Of a DNA stretch of 64,000 nucleotides, positions 1 to 9,815 are shown piece by piece (the first letter of the stretch is position 1; each line of letters opens with the position of its first letter). The position numbers and the translations under genes were made by a program. The notes under the pieces were generated by a model. It searched no databases. It saw nothing but the letters and a program-made list of their open reading frames with translations, and was not told where the DNA came from. The stretch comes from Zizania palustris (Eukaryota > Streptophyta > Magnoliopsida > Poales > Poaceae): the NCBI GenBank assembly GCA_019279435.1, contig JAAALK010000284.1, positions 19,462,428-19,526,427 of the forward strand, in the 5' to 3' direction.

Positions 1-1
1 C

Positions 2-2029
2 GACAACCGCAACATCCTAACACCCACACTTGAAGATATCCCCGCAGAAGACCGAGCGGAGATCGAGGCGAAGCTGAAAGCTCTCCAGGACATGACGCTT
101 GGGGGCTACGTCAAGAAACGCGTAGGCTTCATCAAGCGCGACATCGTCACCCCCGACCTCGCTCAGGTCCAGGTAACACATGTATCGCACCATTTATCTT
201 CTTTAGAGATTGAGCAGAAAATAGCCGCATCAGTAGATCAGGCCGTTAGCGCTTCGCTAGCCAACCGTTTAGATTCGGCAGTAAGCTCCCAAGTAGAGGC
301 AACTCTTAGAAGGTTCGGCTTTACTGAGGCCGTATCCTCGGTCCCTATTGCTAGCGCACCTCCGGTATACCATGTGTACAGTAGAACCGACGACGGCACT
401 GGTACGACCGTGATGTCTCCGGCTTCCACGCATATGGCCGAGACTAATCATTATACTTGCGGCCAAACTAGCACTGCATACCATGCACCACCACCTACAC
501 CGATACCCACGCTGCCCGCGCCACATGCGCAGGCGCCCGGACATGAGCACGTCATGCAGGTAGCGCGCAGGGAAGAGACCCATGGTCGACACGCCGATAT
601 CCCACCGCGTGTTGTGCCCCCGCATGAGAGGCACGCACAAGAGACATGCAAAGATGACATAGAGGAGCGGGTTCGCGCACTATTTAGAGAGTGTGCCTGC
701 TTCGTGCCTAAGGGACGGGTTAGTGTTTACCGTAAGCCATACCTCGACCATCTTGATACAATACCCTACCCCCGCGGCTATAGAATCCCTGAATTCACTA
801 AGTTTGATGGCGAGGGTAGCAAAACTACACTAGAGCACATTAGTCAATTTTTGGCACAATGTGGAGAAGTTAGCGGGATATATGCCCTAAAAGTTAGGCT
901 ATTTTCTCTCTCGCTATCCAGCACCGCTTTCACTTGGTTTTTGGTGCTCCCGCCGAACTCCATTCAGACGTGGGATGATTTAGAGAGAAAATTCCATGAT
1001 TACTTCTACACAGGTGAGACAGAACTTAGGCTGTCACATTTAACATCGGTTAAGCAGAAATCTAACGAGAACGCCTCTGAGTACATCAAGCGTTTTAGGG
1101 ATACTAGAAACCGATGTTTTAGCCTTAATATTTCGGAAAGGGACTTGGCGGAACTAGCTTTTAATGGGTTGCGTTCTGAGATTAAAGAGAGGTTAGATAA
1201 CCAAAACTTTTTAGAAGTTAGCCAAGTTTTACAGCAGGCTCTGGTCCAGGAAGGCCGAACCAAAGATAAAAAGTTTATTAATACGTTTAACAAGCCTAGG
1301 GCTGAAATCCACATCATGGAACGCTCTGACGAGGAGGAATCAGAAGAGGAAGATTCGGTCGACATGTACGCGGCCGAATGGGTCTGGAACGCTAAGAACA
1401 AACCTGTCACTTGCTCCGAGTTACGGCCATCTCCCACAAAGAATCGACCTAGTGAGGTCAAGTACTCATTTGATATAACCAAGTGTGATAAAATATTTGA
1501 TTTTCTCTTAAAAAGTCAGCTTCTCAGGTTACCTAAGGGTCAAGTCATTCCATCTGTCGATGAGTTAAAGAAGCATCCGTATTGTAAGTGGCATGATTCA
1601 CATTCACATAATACTAACGACTGCAATGTTTTTCGATGGCATATCCAATCGGCCATAGAAGAAGGACGATTGAAGATAGACCATAATCCAAAAATAAAGT
1701 TGGATAAGGATCCTTTTCCCATCAACGCCGTCGACCTCGGCGAAAAGAAGGTGTTGATTCAGCCAGAACAGGCCGAGTTGGATAAGGGGAAGGATGTAAT
1801 TGTCGGAGAGTTGCGCACTCGCACGCTCATACTGAAGAACCCCGAGGTAGGAATGTGGAAACAGAACATTAACACCCCCTCGGCTAAGGCTCACAAGAGG
1901 CCGAAGGTAATGTACAACATGTTGTTGAACAAGCATCGAAGAAGGGCCACGGAAGCAGGTCCCCGCACTAAGAAACTGGGACAGCTCAAGGGTCCAAGAC
2001 TTTTGGAGGGTGACTTCGGAACGAAGTAG
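2..2029 (+). CDS. gag: gag of family-O element, 5'-partial, ends at an in-frame TAG
   Basis: Open from base 2 to a TAG at 2027-2029. Gag forms the virus-like particle in which the RNA is reverse transcribed. The central part (about nt 760-1260) looks like a plant Retrotrans_gag domain, with motifs such as IPEFTKFDGEGSKTT, FTWFLVLPPNSIQTW and ASEYIKRFRDTRNRC. An acidic tract (SDEEESEEEDS, about nt 1324-1356) follows. A later C/H-rich stretch, HPYCKWHDSHSHNTNDC near nt 1573-1625, has the spacing of the CHHC zinc knuckle of Tat-type Gag. The equivalent of the TAG in the other copy (about 29490) is CAG, so this stop is probably a nonsense mutation and Gag originally continued. The ATG at 92 is internal; copy 2 suggests the start lies about 175 bases upstream of that point, outside the window. 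Confidence 0.85.
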   Translation, partial: DNRNILTPTLEDIPAEDRAEIEAKLKALQDMTLGGYVKKRVGFIKRDIVTPDLAQVQVTHVSHHLSSLEIEQKIAASVDQAVSASLANRLDSAVSSQVEATLRRFGFTEAVSSVPIASAPPVYHVYSRTDDGTGTTVMSPASTHMAETNHYTCGQTSTAYHAPPPTPIPTLPAPHAQAPGHEHVMQVARREETHGRHADIPPRVVPPHERHAQETCKDDIEERVRALFRECACFVPKGRVSVYRKPYLDHLDTIPYPRGYRIPEFTKFDGEGSKTTLEHISQFLAQCGEVSGIYALKVRLFSLSLSSTAFTWFLVLPPNSIQTWDDLERKFHDYFYTGETELRLSHLTSVKQKSNENASEYIKRFRDTRNRCFSLNISERDLAELAFNGLRSEIKERLDNQNFLEVSQVLQQALVQEGRTKDKKFINTFNKPRAEIHIMERSDEEESEEEDSVDMYAAEWVWNAKNKPVTCSELRPSPTKNRPSEVKYSFDITKCDKIFDFLLKSQLLRLPKGQVIPSVDELKKHPYCKWHDSHSHNTNDCNVFRWHIQSAIEEGRLKIDHNPKIKLDKDPFPINAVDLGEKKVLIQPEQAELDKGKDVIVGELRTRTLILKNPEVGMWKQNINTPSAKAHKRPKVMYNMLLNKHRRRATEAGPRTKKLGQLKGPRLLEGDFGTK

Positions 2030-2044
2030 CCGAGGCCTCGGCAC

Positions 2045-2188
2045 AACGGCTTTGGGCCACAGTGGCCTGACGCCCCATACGGCGGCTTCGAGCCTCAATG
2101 GCCAAACCACCCGTGCGGTGGCTTCGAGCCTCCGTGGTCGAACCCTCTATACAGCAACTTCGGCCCCCAATGGCCGAACCCCACACTG
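2045..2188 (+). repeat. 36-nt coding minisatellite, 4 units, in gag tail
   Basis: Four exactly spaced 36-base units (2045, 2081, 2117, 2153) encode 12-residue repeats: NGFGPQWPDAPY, GGFEPQWPNHPC, GGFEPPWSNPLY, SNFGPQWPNPTL. A degenerate echo (GGFGPHWLN) follows. The same four units occur in copy 2 at 29510-29653, so the array predates both insertions. Confidence 0.9.
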
Positions 2189-3053
2189 TTTTGGATGAAC
2201 TCTCCGACGGGAGGCTTTGGCCCGCACTGGCTGAACGTACCTCCGGCGTGGTGGGACCCTTTGCTGGTATGGTCTGAGACACCGTCGACTCTGCCGAACC
2301 CCCCTCTAGGTAACGGGTTCGGCTCACAGTGGGCAAGGCCACTAGAGCTGCCTATGCCTCCGTCGTACAACTGGGCAGGGACGTCGTGGGCTCCGCACAT
2401 TTCCGGGTCGGAGTACCCTCCACAACTTAACACTATGCCTTGTTTTCCTTCGGAGTATCATGGATGGCAGGGACAAACAGACGCAGTAGAGGGGGGCATC
2501 ATCCACAGACTATCCGTGGTGCCTCCGAATCAGACCATGCAGAGCGAAGCCAAAGGGTACAGGCATGAGGTGGCCTAGGAAAGGGAGTCTGAAGCCATCA
2601 CCATCAGAGTGGGGTCTCAGGAAGTCCCAATCCCTAAGACGTTGTCACCGAAGCCTGACGGAGGTAAGTACCATGCTTCGACTGGGCTCTACACCGAAGC
2701 CTGGTTCGATCGGCCGAACGAGGCCGGTCTAACTACCGGGGACCACATCGAAGGCCCCTCCGAGCGCAGGGTGCACAAGGATGAAGGGCGCAGTACCACT
2801 TCGACCAGAATTGATAGAAGCCAGACAGTAGCACCCGGCACTAAGCCACAGCCATCTTGGGCACCTCTAGGCATGTCCAAATCACAGAAGAGATGCCTAC
2901 AACGACTACGGGCACAGGAGATGCACGAGAAGGAAGCCGAAGACGAGCGCGGCGCTATCTTCGAGGAGATCCGTCCTCGGCCAGCTACAAGACAGGTATG
3001 GAGGGAGAAGCCGGTTGAGATAACCAACCCGGCTCCTAGTCCGAGCGATGACG

Positions 3054-3058
3054 ATGAC
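3054..3058. repeat. Target-site duplication of copy A (left), atgac
   Basis: Five bases directly left of the LTR at 3059. The partner at 14529-14533 is acgac, one mismatch. The uninterrupted copy-2 site at about 30515-30525 confirms the junction lies in an Asp-codon run. Confidence 0.75.
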
Positions 3059-3553
3059 TGTTGGCGTAAAAGATTACGCTAACAGGTTTCTGTAGAAGAG
3101 AAACTAATAAACGAAGTGTTTGCGAAGCAAACTGTTCTAAGCCTCCGAAAGGATAATAACTTAGAATAGTTCAAAAGTGTGTATTGAATAACTTGTATTC
3201 GGTCCCTATTACAGGGTGAAATGGGGGGTATTTATAGGCCCAAACATTAAGGAAAAGACCTATTTACCCCTCTATTACAACCGTCATAGTGGAAACTATT
3301 CGGTTCCCTTAATAGGGCTAAAATGGTAAAAGACTAATCTAATAAGAAAGAAGATAAGTCTTCCATCTTAGCTGGCAGAAAAGATCTTGGAGGGCTTTAG
3401 TTCGAAGATGTACTCCGAACCAATGCCTATCTTCGTACTTCGAACTTGATTCCGGGTATCTTCGAAGATGATCTTCGGGGAACCTTCGAACCAGCTGACT
3501 GCCTTTATGTTGCTTCGGCAATAACCCCGAAGATGAGATATTTTCCCCCAACA
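3059..3553 (-). repeat. 3' LTR of copy A (495 bp)
   Basis: Direct repeat of 14034-14528, differing at only two bases that I can find. Termini are TGTTGG/CCAACA. On the minus strand it carries a TATA box (TATAAATA, complement of 3229-3236). A small inverted repeat at one edge (ggcgtaaaagattacgc) is shared with the other family-T LTRs. Confidence 0.95.
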
Positions 3554-3881
3554 GTAGCCCCTCGAATACGCTTCTCCGTTTGACCTGTAACGTTAGGAGA
3601 GCAGTATACGAAAGGAAAAGATAACCAAACATAGGGGTTATTGGTTTTTATTTTATCTCCGAAATGCACGAAGATATGAACTTCGAATCAGTCTTAAGGT
3701 AATTACTTTTCGAACTATCTTAGAACTGACTCAAGAAGTTCGAAAGTCTTTTAGACTTAAAGAAAATAGCCGTTAAGTTTCTGTTTCCAACAGAAACCGT
3801 AGCAGGCGTTAATATCGTAAAAGAAGTAACGGCAGGAATGCGAAACGACATGGATTAACGGTAAGAAAGTGAAGTCTAGAC
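3554..3881. other. Noncoding stretch between copy A 3' LTR and antisense gene
   Basis: Next to the LTR, the minus strand reads gaggggctac just before TGTTGG, a weak G-rich polypurine-tract candidate. The remainder has repeated 'cttcgaa'-type words and no open frame. It serves as the upstream region of the plus-strand gene starting at 4007. Confidence 0.5.
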
Positions 3882-3890
3882 TATAAATAG
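3882..3890 (+). promoter_or_regulatory. Predicted TATA box of the antisense gene in copy A
   Basis: The sequence tataaatag lies 125 bases upstream of the plus-strand ATG at 4007. It is followed by a pyrimidine-rich stretch (around 3910-3925) suitable for a start site about 30 bases downstream, then a CT-rich leader. Position and orientation fit a dedicated promoter for the antisense gene. Transcription itself is inferred. Confidence 0.55.
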
Positions 3891-4937
3891 AGGGCCTAGA
3901 AGTTACCCGGTTACCTTTTCACCGCATTCTAGCAATCAAAAACTTTTTAGCCCTTTGAGTTCTTGAGCCCTAGCCTCCATCTCCTCAGAGCAATCCGGCG
4001 ATCGCAATGGTGAAGACTAAGGGATCTGCTCCTCCATCGGCCTTGGCTCGGCAGCAGGCGGTCGCAGCAGCAGCGGCGGCACCTCCGATGCCGGCGGCGA
4101 CATCCATGGCGGCAGGGGGGAGAAATCCCCAAATCACCGATGACCAAGGTCTGTGCCCGCCATCGACCAAGTATTTGGATCAGTCTTTCCAGTTGGGGCC
4201 TTCGACCTGCAAAAGAGAATCCTTGGCAATCGCAGTAGGAGGAAAGATCAGTACGGGGGTTATGATTCGGAAGCCAAGCAAAGAAGTGATTCCAGTGCCA
4301 AGACCCGGAGAGGTAGTAGTATTCGAAGCCTTCTTCGAAGCAGGCTTGGGCCTCCCTGCCGTGGACTTCCTGGCCGAGGTACTCAATCTGTTCCATGTAA
4401 CCCTCCCCCAACTATCTCCGAATGCGGTAGCTAGATTAGCTATCTTCGAATGGGCCTTGAGAGCCGAAGGGTGTGAAGGAAGGGCAGAAATCTTCGCTGC
4501 ATTGCATAGAGCAACATGCCAGCCGAAAACCTTCGTAGGCTCCGGAGGTGAAAAGGTGGTGGTATCCTTCGGTAGTATCAACTTTAGGCTTCGGGATGAG
4601 TATGCCCTCCAATTCCCCGCCAAAGCCATCAATGCCAGATGGTACACTGATTGGATTCTAAGATGGTTCTATGCCGAAGTTGGGGCAGGCAATCCTCTGG
4701 CTGGGACCCTCAAAGAAATCCAATTCCGAAAGGAAGCTTTGGTGCAACCCAACGAAGGTCAATTCGAAGCCCGTCTGAACCTGCTTCAAAAAGTTAGCCG
4801 AAGGTTAAGTATGCGAGACTTAGCTGAAGAATTCATCGGCCTGCAAATTCCTCCGCTGATGGCCAACTGGCCTATCATCTTCGAGGATGATTCAGAAGGC
4901 GGTCTTCGCAAAATCAACTTGACTTCGAGCCCTGCAG

Positions 4938-5010
4938 GTAACTTCGAAACCAACATGCATTATACATATTTACTTCGAAGAAAGACTAACTTGAATTATT
5001 TATTTTGCAG
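4938..5010 (+). other. Predicted intron 1 of antisense gene
   Basis: Begins GTAACTTC after CTGCAG and ends TATTTTGCAG. It has an AT-rich 3' half and is 73 bases long. Removing it joins one leftover base to two, giving an uninterrupted frame into the Ser-rich exon 2. Length and borders are normal for a plant intron. Confidence 0.6.
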
Positions 5011-5655
5011 CTTCTTCAGCCCCTATGACTTCAGAACAAATTATAAGGGCTTCGGAGAAGATTCTGGGTGCCCCAACTCCGACTGAGAAAGAATGGCGAG
5101 TTAAATTGGTCGGGAGTTGGGAGAGATTTAACAGAGTATGGGGAATGCTAGATCTGTCTCCGCCCCCTCTGATGGACTGGGTGCCTTCGGAGAAAGGACC
5201 CAAGAAGAGGATAGCCGAAGCTGGAGCTTCGAGCTCCGCAAGGACTCCAGTGAAGAAGGTGGCTCGGAAGCCAAAAAATCTCGCACCTTCGAATCCTGCG
5301 CCTTCAAGCTCAAGAACCTCAATCTCTGGTTCTAAAGAAGATGAAGGTATATTATTAGTGAGATTGATTGATGAAGATGCAGCTCAACGAAATATTCACA
5401 TTGAAGATACTGCAGGTATGCCGGAGCCCCAAGCTAACATTGAAGAAGTGAGAGCTCCGGATACTCAAGAAGAGCAAATCGAAGCCCCTATGGGCGAAGA
5501 TGAAGTTGAAGTTACTACAACTTCAGTGGTGGATGAAGGAAGGACTGCTCACGGAGATACTCCAACAGCTGAAGTTTTAACTGTGGATTCAGATGATGAC
5601 TTCACCTTTGATCCTCCGAGCAGTCCAGTGCTTGACCTCCCTCAGAATGTCGAAG

Positions 5656-5725
5656 GTAAACTGCGCATAATTCTTTTATTATTTTCTGCAAAATTTTACA
5701 ATGTATAATATTTTTGTTTTTGCAG
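5656..5725 (+). other. Predicted intron 2 of antisense gene
   Basis: Begins GTAAACTG and ends TTTTTGCAG. It is 70 bases long and T-rich. Splicing fuses G|AG into a Glu codon and keeps the frame open into exon 3 (EPPLEEVHHED...). Confidence 0.6.
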
Positions 5726-7185
5726 AGCCTCCTTTGGAAGAAGTACATCACGAAGACACAACTCAAAGGCCTTCGACAACTTCGGAACCGCACCCGGAGG
5801 TCACTCAACAGGGGCCTGGAAGGGGTAAAAGACACATAGAGCCTCTCCCTACTCAAGGATCAACTTCGTCTGAGTCAACAGATGAAAGTGAATCAACTGA
5901 GGGGGGGCCATCTTCTGAAGTTCCAAAGACCTCAGGAGAACGCTCTGGACCTTCGTCAAGCAGGGATGACCAAGAGGCTTCGGCAATGCTCCCTCTTTTG
6001 ACTCCTTTTTGGAGCCAACTGGGCTTCGGACTCTGCTCAAACCTTTAGGTCGAGTGAGTCGCGAAGTCGGGGAGACAGAGCTGGTAGCAAAAATAAAGAG
6101 GGCGAAGAGTTCGGAGCTCAACGTTGCCCTAGAACGAGCGGCCTACCAGGTACGGAGCACCTTCGAGCCAATATCTTTAGCAAATTAAATTGGGTTCGGA
6201 GTACATCTTCGAACCAGCAGCAAATTATACACGAATAATTTCTTACTTTAGTTTTTTCTTTTCTCGGCAAGCAGTCTTGGCCCGTGCTGCAACTTTATCA
6301 AGCGAGAATGAAATTGCTCAGCTTCGGGAAGAAAATGAAGCTCTTAAACGCAACTTATCTTTCTCCGAAGCTAGAGTACTTCAAATGGATAATATGATTT
6401 CAACGGAACGCAGGGCCAGACAGGGCTTGGAGGCTGCTAATAAGGAGTTCGAAGCAGAAAGAATTGTGCTTCGGGCTGAAATTGAAAAGATGTGGTTGGA
6501 GCATGCTAGTGCTGGGTCCGAACTTGTAAGGCTCCAAGAAGAAGCTAGCCAACTCCTAAACCAGAAGAATATTTTAACTACGGAGAATGCTAGGATTTCT
6601 GGAGTTTTGGCAGAAACGACTTCGAGCAAAGATGCACTAACTGAAGAAAAGCTCAAGTCGGAGAAGGTAGCTACGGAGGTCATCGAACAGATGCTAGGTG
6701 TTCTGGAGTACTTCGGTACTACTGGATCGCTTCCTTCGGATGACAATGTGACTCTGCTGCGCCGGTTAAAGAGGATCCAAGGAGCAGCGAAGCAAATGAA
6801 GACGACAGGCATGCGTTATGGAGAACTCTCCGGACAAGTGTCTGCCCTCGGATTACTTCGTTACTACGAGGATTTGGGGCCGAACAATCACTCCGAGCGC
6901 AGAGGGCTCCATTACCTTCGACGACGAGCGGCTTTTGAATCCTTCCGAAGGCGTGACTGCCGCCTGGCGAGCCTTTCAAACTTCATGGAGAGCCGAAGGT
7001 CGTTCTGCGATCAAGGCTTGGATCGATGAAGGCCAACGCCAGAAGCAAGTTCGGAGCCAAGCTTCGAGCAGTCAGCCTCCTCCGAACCCGCAGATTTAGG
7101 AATTATTTAGGATTTTTTTGATTATGTAAAGCTCATGCTTGTAAACATTTATCAATGAAAGTCTTGTTTGTCATATTTTTAGGCT

Positions 7186-7662
7186 TTGCCTCTTATGGAA
7201 GATATCGAAGTGTTAGAGCTTAACAACGAACTTCGCTCATTGTGGAACACCTTCGAACTTCTAAAGAGTTATAAGCGTCCTCGATTCCTTATTCCTCGAG
7301 ATGACTCCGGCGTAATTGCGCCCGAAGTAATCAAAGACGTATTGTCTTATATTAAAGAGGAAGATAAAGAAGTTGACGCAAACACCTCGTCTTCTGAAGA
7401 CACTAATTGGTCTGAAGACGAAGGTGAAGCTCGAAATAAAAGATCTGAAGATCTTAGAAGCTGGGAAAGAAGCCCCGAGCGACTTCGAACTTGGGCCGAG
7501 CTTCAACAAGAGCAGAAGGATTTTAGAGCTTCGAAGGGGAGGAAGAGAGTTAAACGTAAAGTTCTTAGAACTTCGGATGTTGGAACTAGTCGTTCCACCC
7601 CTAGCTCTCGGGACCGAAGAGGTCTCCGATTCCTTCTTGGTATAGATACCAATTTTTCATAG
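7186..7662 (+). CDS. Last exon or separate small ORF of antisense gene, basic C-terminus
   Basis: 158 codons from ATG at 7186, preceded by a T-rich stretch ending ATTTTTAG, a possible splice acceptor, so it may be a final exon or a second ORF. The product has an acidic middle (EEDKEVDANTSSSEDTNWSE) and a basic tail (SKGRKRVKRKVLRTS), ending GLRFLLGIDTNFS. The last 60 or so codons are also open in truncated copy B (60966-61164, minus) with no indels, with many silent differences and with a different stop codon at the same place. This supports real coding. No domain recognised. Confidence 0.5.
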   Translation: MPLMEDIEVLELNNELRSLWNTFELLKSYKRPRFLIPRDDSGVIAPEVIKDVLSYIKEEDKEVDANTSSSEDTNWSEDEGEARNKRSEDLRSWERSPERLRTWAELQQEQKDFRASKGRKRVKRKVLRTSDVGTSRSTPSSRDRRGLRFLLGIDTNFS

Positions 7663-8040
7663 TGTAATCTGTAAACACATTTATTTCAATCATGAATGCC
7701 GATTTAAAATTGTCTCCATATTTACCAGCCCCTCTTTGGGTATAAGCAACTTCGAAATGTATTCAAAGATGGTTATGCGCAAAGAAAAAACTTCGGAGTA
7801 CAATTTTTTGGGGGTTCGGAGCCCCTCTGCCATTTAAAGATCTTTTGAAATCTTATGAAATGTCTTCGACTTTTTGCAGTTGGAAGAATGGTAGCTTAGT
7901 ACCTTTGTTTTATGAAAGAAATCACTTGAGATAACTTTCAGGACACTTTAGTGTCTTAAAAAATTTGTCACTTTGGACTATGTTAACAGACATTCGAAGC
8001 TCATGGCTCAAATGTTGTTTTGCTTTAGCCACCTTCAGCT
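7663..8040. other. Noncoding DNA between antisense gene and pol end
   Basis: Convergent 3' region: the plus-strand antisense gene ends at 7662 and the minus-strand pol ends at 8585. AT-rich, with words such as tttatttcaatcatgaatg just after the plus-strand stop that could support polyadenylation. No open frame that I trust. Confidence 0.4.
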
Positions 8041-8390
8041 TGTCTTTGCGATCTTTGACGAACCAATGGTTCGGAGTTTGCAATGGTCTCTTTGGACTCT
8101 TTTTACGGATGTCTACCAGCCAATGGCTTGGACTCCGTATAACTTAGCCACCTTCGGCTGTTTTTGCAGAAGTCTACCAGCCAATGGCTTGGACTTCGCA
8201 GATTTTGGCCACCTTCGGCTCTTTTTACGGAAGTCTGCAAGCTGCAGCTTGGACTCCGTAGATTTTGGCCACCTTCGGCTCTTTTTACGGAAGTCTACCA
8301 GCCAATGGCTTGGACTCCGTAGAGTGTGGTTTTGGGCTCTTTTACGGATGCCTACAAGCCAGTGGCCTGGGCTCCGGATTATGTCAGCCC
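8040..8390. repeat. ~60-bp tandem repeat (about 5 units) downstream of pol in copy A
   Basis: Units of 60-61 bases built around ccaccttcggctcttttt, an acggaagtctaccagcc core and atggcttggactccg. Unit starts at about 8148, 8209 and 8269 give the period, with degenerate units on both sides. The homologous array in copy B is at 60310-60640, so it is a fixed part of family T. Apparent open frames here are repeat shadows. Confidence 0.85.
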
Positions 8391-8584
8391 CCACGTCGGA
8401 GGCTTCGAACTTTATGGGTTCGAAGTCCGAAAATACAACCCAGCTTAATGACACTTCCCTCTCGGTCAACCCCGCGGTTCCAGTGCGTCCACTCGGAAGC
8501 TGGAAGTCTATGAGGGGAAGGCAACTATCAGGGTCATATGCTTTATTAATTTAGAGGTGATTACAAGCGAATTACAAGGAGCCC

Positions 8585-9813
8585 TTATGCGAAGTATCGC
8601 TTTAGGTGCTCCGCATGCCAAGTATGTGCTAACTCTTCACCTTCTAAATTAGCTAATTTGAATGAACCAGGGCGCCCTGAGCGGACAATTAGATATGGAC
8701 CTTCCCATTTATTGCCTAACTTCCCTGGTGCTATAATGCTTCGTAGAAAAAGATGACCCGGCCTTAACTCGTTGAGCTTAACCTTCGGGTCATACCAAGT
8801 CTTCGTCTGCTGATGATACTTTGATAAATTAGCTACAGCCCGAAGTCTTGTTTCTTCTGACAAATCTAACGAAGCTTGTCTTTCTTCTTCAATATCCGGT
8901 TCGGTGCTGCGAAATGATCCCCCTTTGAGCTTCGTTGGAGTCATAGCTTCATCTCCGAATAGTAGTCTGAACGGAGTAAAACCTGTGGACCTTGTTTGCG
9001 TAGTCCGAATGGACCATAGAATCTTCGGAAGCTCTTCGGTCCACAGTCCTTTTGCTAATCCTACTATTCTTCGATTTAGCCCTGATAAAATATTTCCATT
9101 GGCTCGCTCTACGGCTCCATTCGACTGAGGATGCCTCACTGCAGCAAAACATAGCTGAATGCCCAGGTCTTCGCAAAACTTCCTGAAGAGTTCTGCGTCG
9201 AACTGTGTTCCATTATCAACTGTGAGGTATCTAGGCACTCCGAACCGGCAAATAATGTTTTTCCAGAAGAATTTTGTACATTGTTCGAAGTGATAGCTGT
9301 TAAGGGCTCTGCTTCCACCCACTTAGAAAAATATTCAATAGCTACCACTGCGAACTTCAGATTTCCCTTTGCTACTGGAAAGGGGCCAATTAAATCCATA
9401 CCCCATCTGGCCATAGGCCATACCGGAGCAATGACTTGAAGAGCTGTTGGTGGGCGATGACTCCGTCGACCCATCCACTGGCATCCTTGACATGTGCGGA
9501 CCAAGCTCTCCGCATCAGCTGTTATTGTGGGCCAATAAAGCCCCTGGCGAAGTGTTTTTCCTGCCAAAGCTCTAGGGGCTAAATGGCTTCCACAAAGGCC
9601 TTCGTGAATTCTCGAAGAATTTCTTGGCCTTCGGCTTGAGATATACATCGGAGTAGAGGGGAACATACTCCGGCCTTGTATAATATACCGTTGATTAACT
9701 GATAGCTTCTGGCTCTGAGCTTTAATCTTGACAACTGGGGCTCTTCGGGCAAATTTGTTCCTCCTTGCAAGAGTTCTATGATCGAATCTTTCCAATCTGC
9801 ACTGGGAATGCAA
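8585..9813 (-). pseudogene. pol: Integrase of copy A, frame-broken
   Basis: Catalyses insertion of the cDNA into chromosomes. The zinc-binding N-part (HEGLCGSH-type region, then CQGCQWMG) and the start of the DDE core (WGMDLIGPFPVAKGN) are in one frame to about 9270. The core continues in another frame with LTVDNGTQFD and the HPQSNGAVERANG Glu motif. The C-terminal part has GPYLIVRSGRPGSFKL and stops after HLKRYFA at 8585. Single-base losses near 9608 and 9270, judged against copy B, break the reading. The three acidic catalytic positions are visible, but the chain is not continuous. Confidence 0.85.
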
Positions 9814-9815
9814 AG

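Larger units (their letters stand above)
2030..3058 (+). pseudogene. gag: gag C-terminal region of family O, frame-broken and cut by copy A
   Basis: Continuation of gag beyond the TAG at 2027. It reads through four 12-residue repeats rich in Phe, Trp and Pro (2045-2188), then a basic/acidic linker ending in an Asp run (codons up to 3058) where copy A is inserted. The frame changes at least once between about 2195 and 2609, judged against the equivalent stretch 29500-30530. The TGT TGG codons after 3058 are LTR sequence, so the apparent C-terminus CWRKRLR is an artefact of the insertion. The function of this Gag tail is unknown. Confidence 0.75.
4007..7099 (+). pseudogene. Antisense gene of Tat element: gypsy-type 'transposase_28-like' domain plus coiled coil, predicted introns, frameshifted
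   Basis: Runs opposite to gag-pol. The first exon (4007-4937) encodes about 310 residues. The central part (FFEAGLGLPAVDFLAEVL, LSPNAVARLAIFEWALR, RWYTDWILRWFYAEVG) resembles the plant 'putative gypsy type transposon' domain (Pfam PF04195, recalled rather than searched). A GT-AG intron of 73 bases (4938-5010) and another of 70 bases (5656-5725) both join exons in frame. Exon 2 is Ser/Pro/Glu-rich with a basic patch (KKVARKPK) that could act as a nuclear signal. From about 6275 the product is a long heptad-rich coiled coil (ENEIAQLREENEALKRN). One base appears missing in the T run at 6007-6011, a third intron near 6150-6274 does not rejoin cleanly, and the frame shifts again around 6850-6900. 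The function is unknown. I infer a gene that was functional in an ancestor but is damaged here. Confidence 0.65.

Noticed and set aside
238..2342. Minus-strand open frames opposite gag
   Set aside because: They overlap a well-supported gag on the other strand, have no recognised motif and do not persist in copy 2 beyond what sharing the sequence explains.
7965..8554. Open frames with repeated Leu/Trp/Phe-rich units
   Set aside because: They are translations of the ~60-bp tandem repeat; all frames look repetitive and none has a start context or partner.
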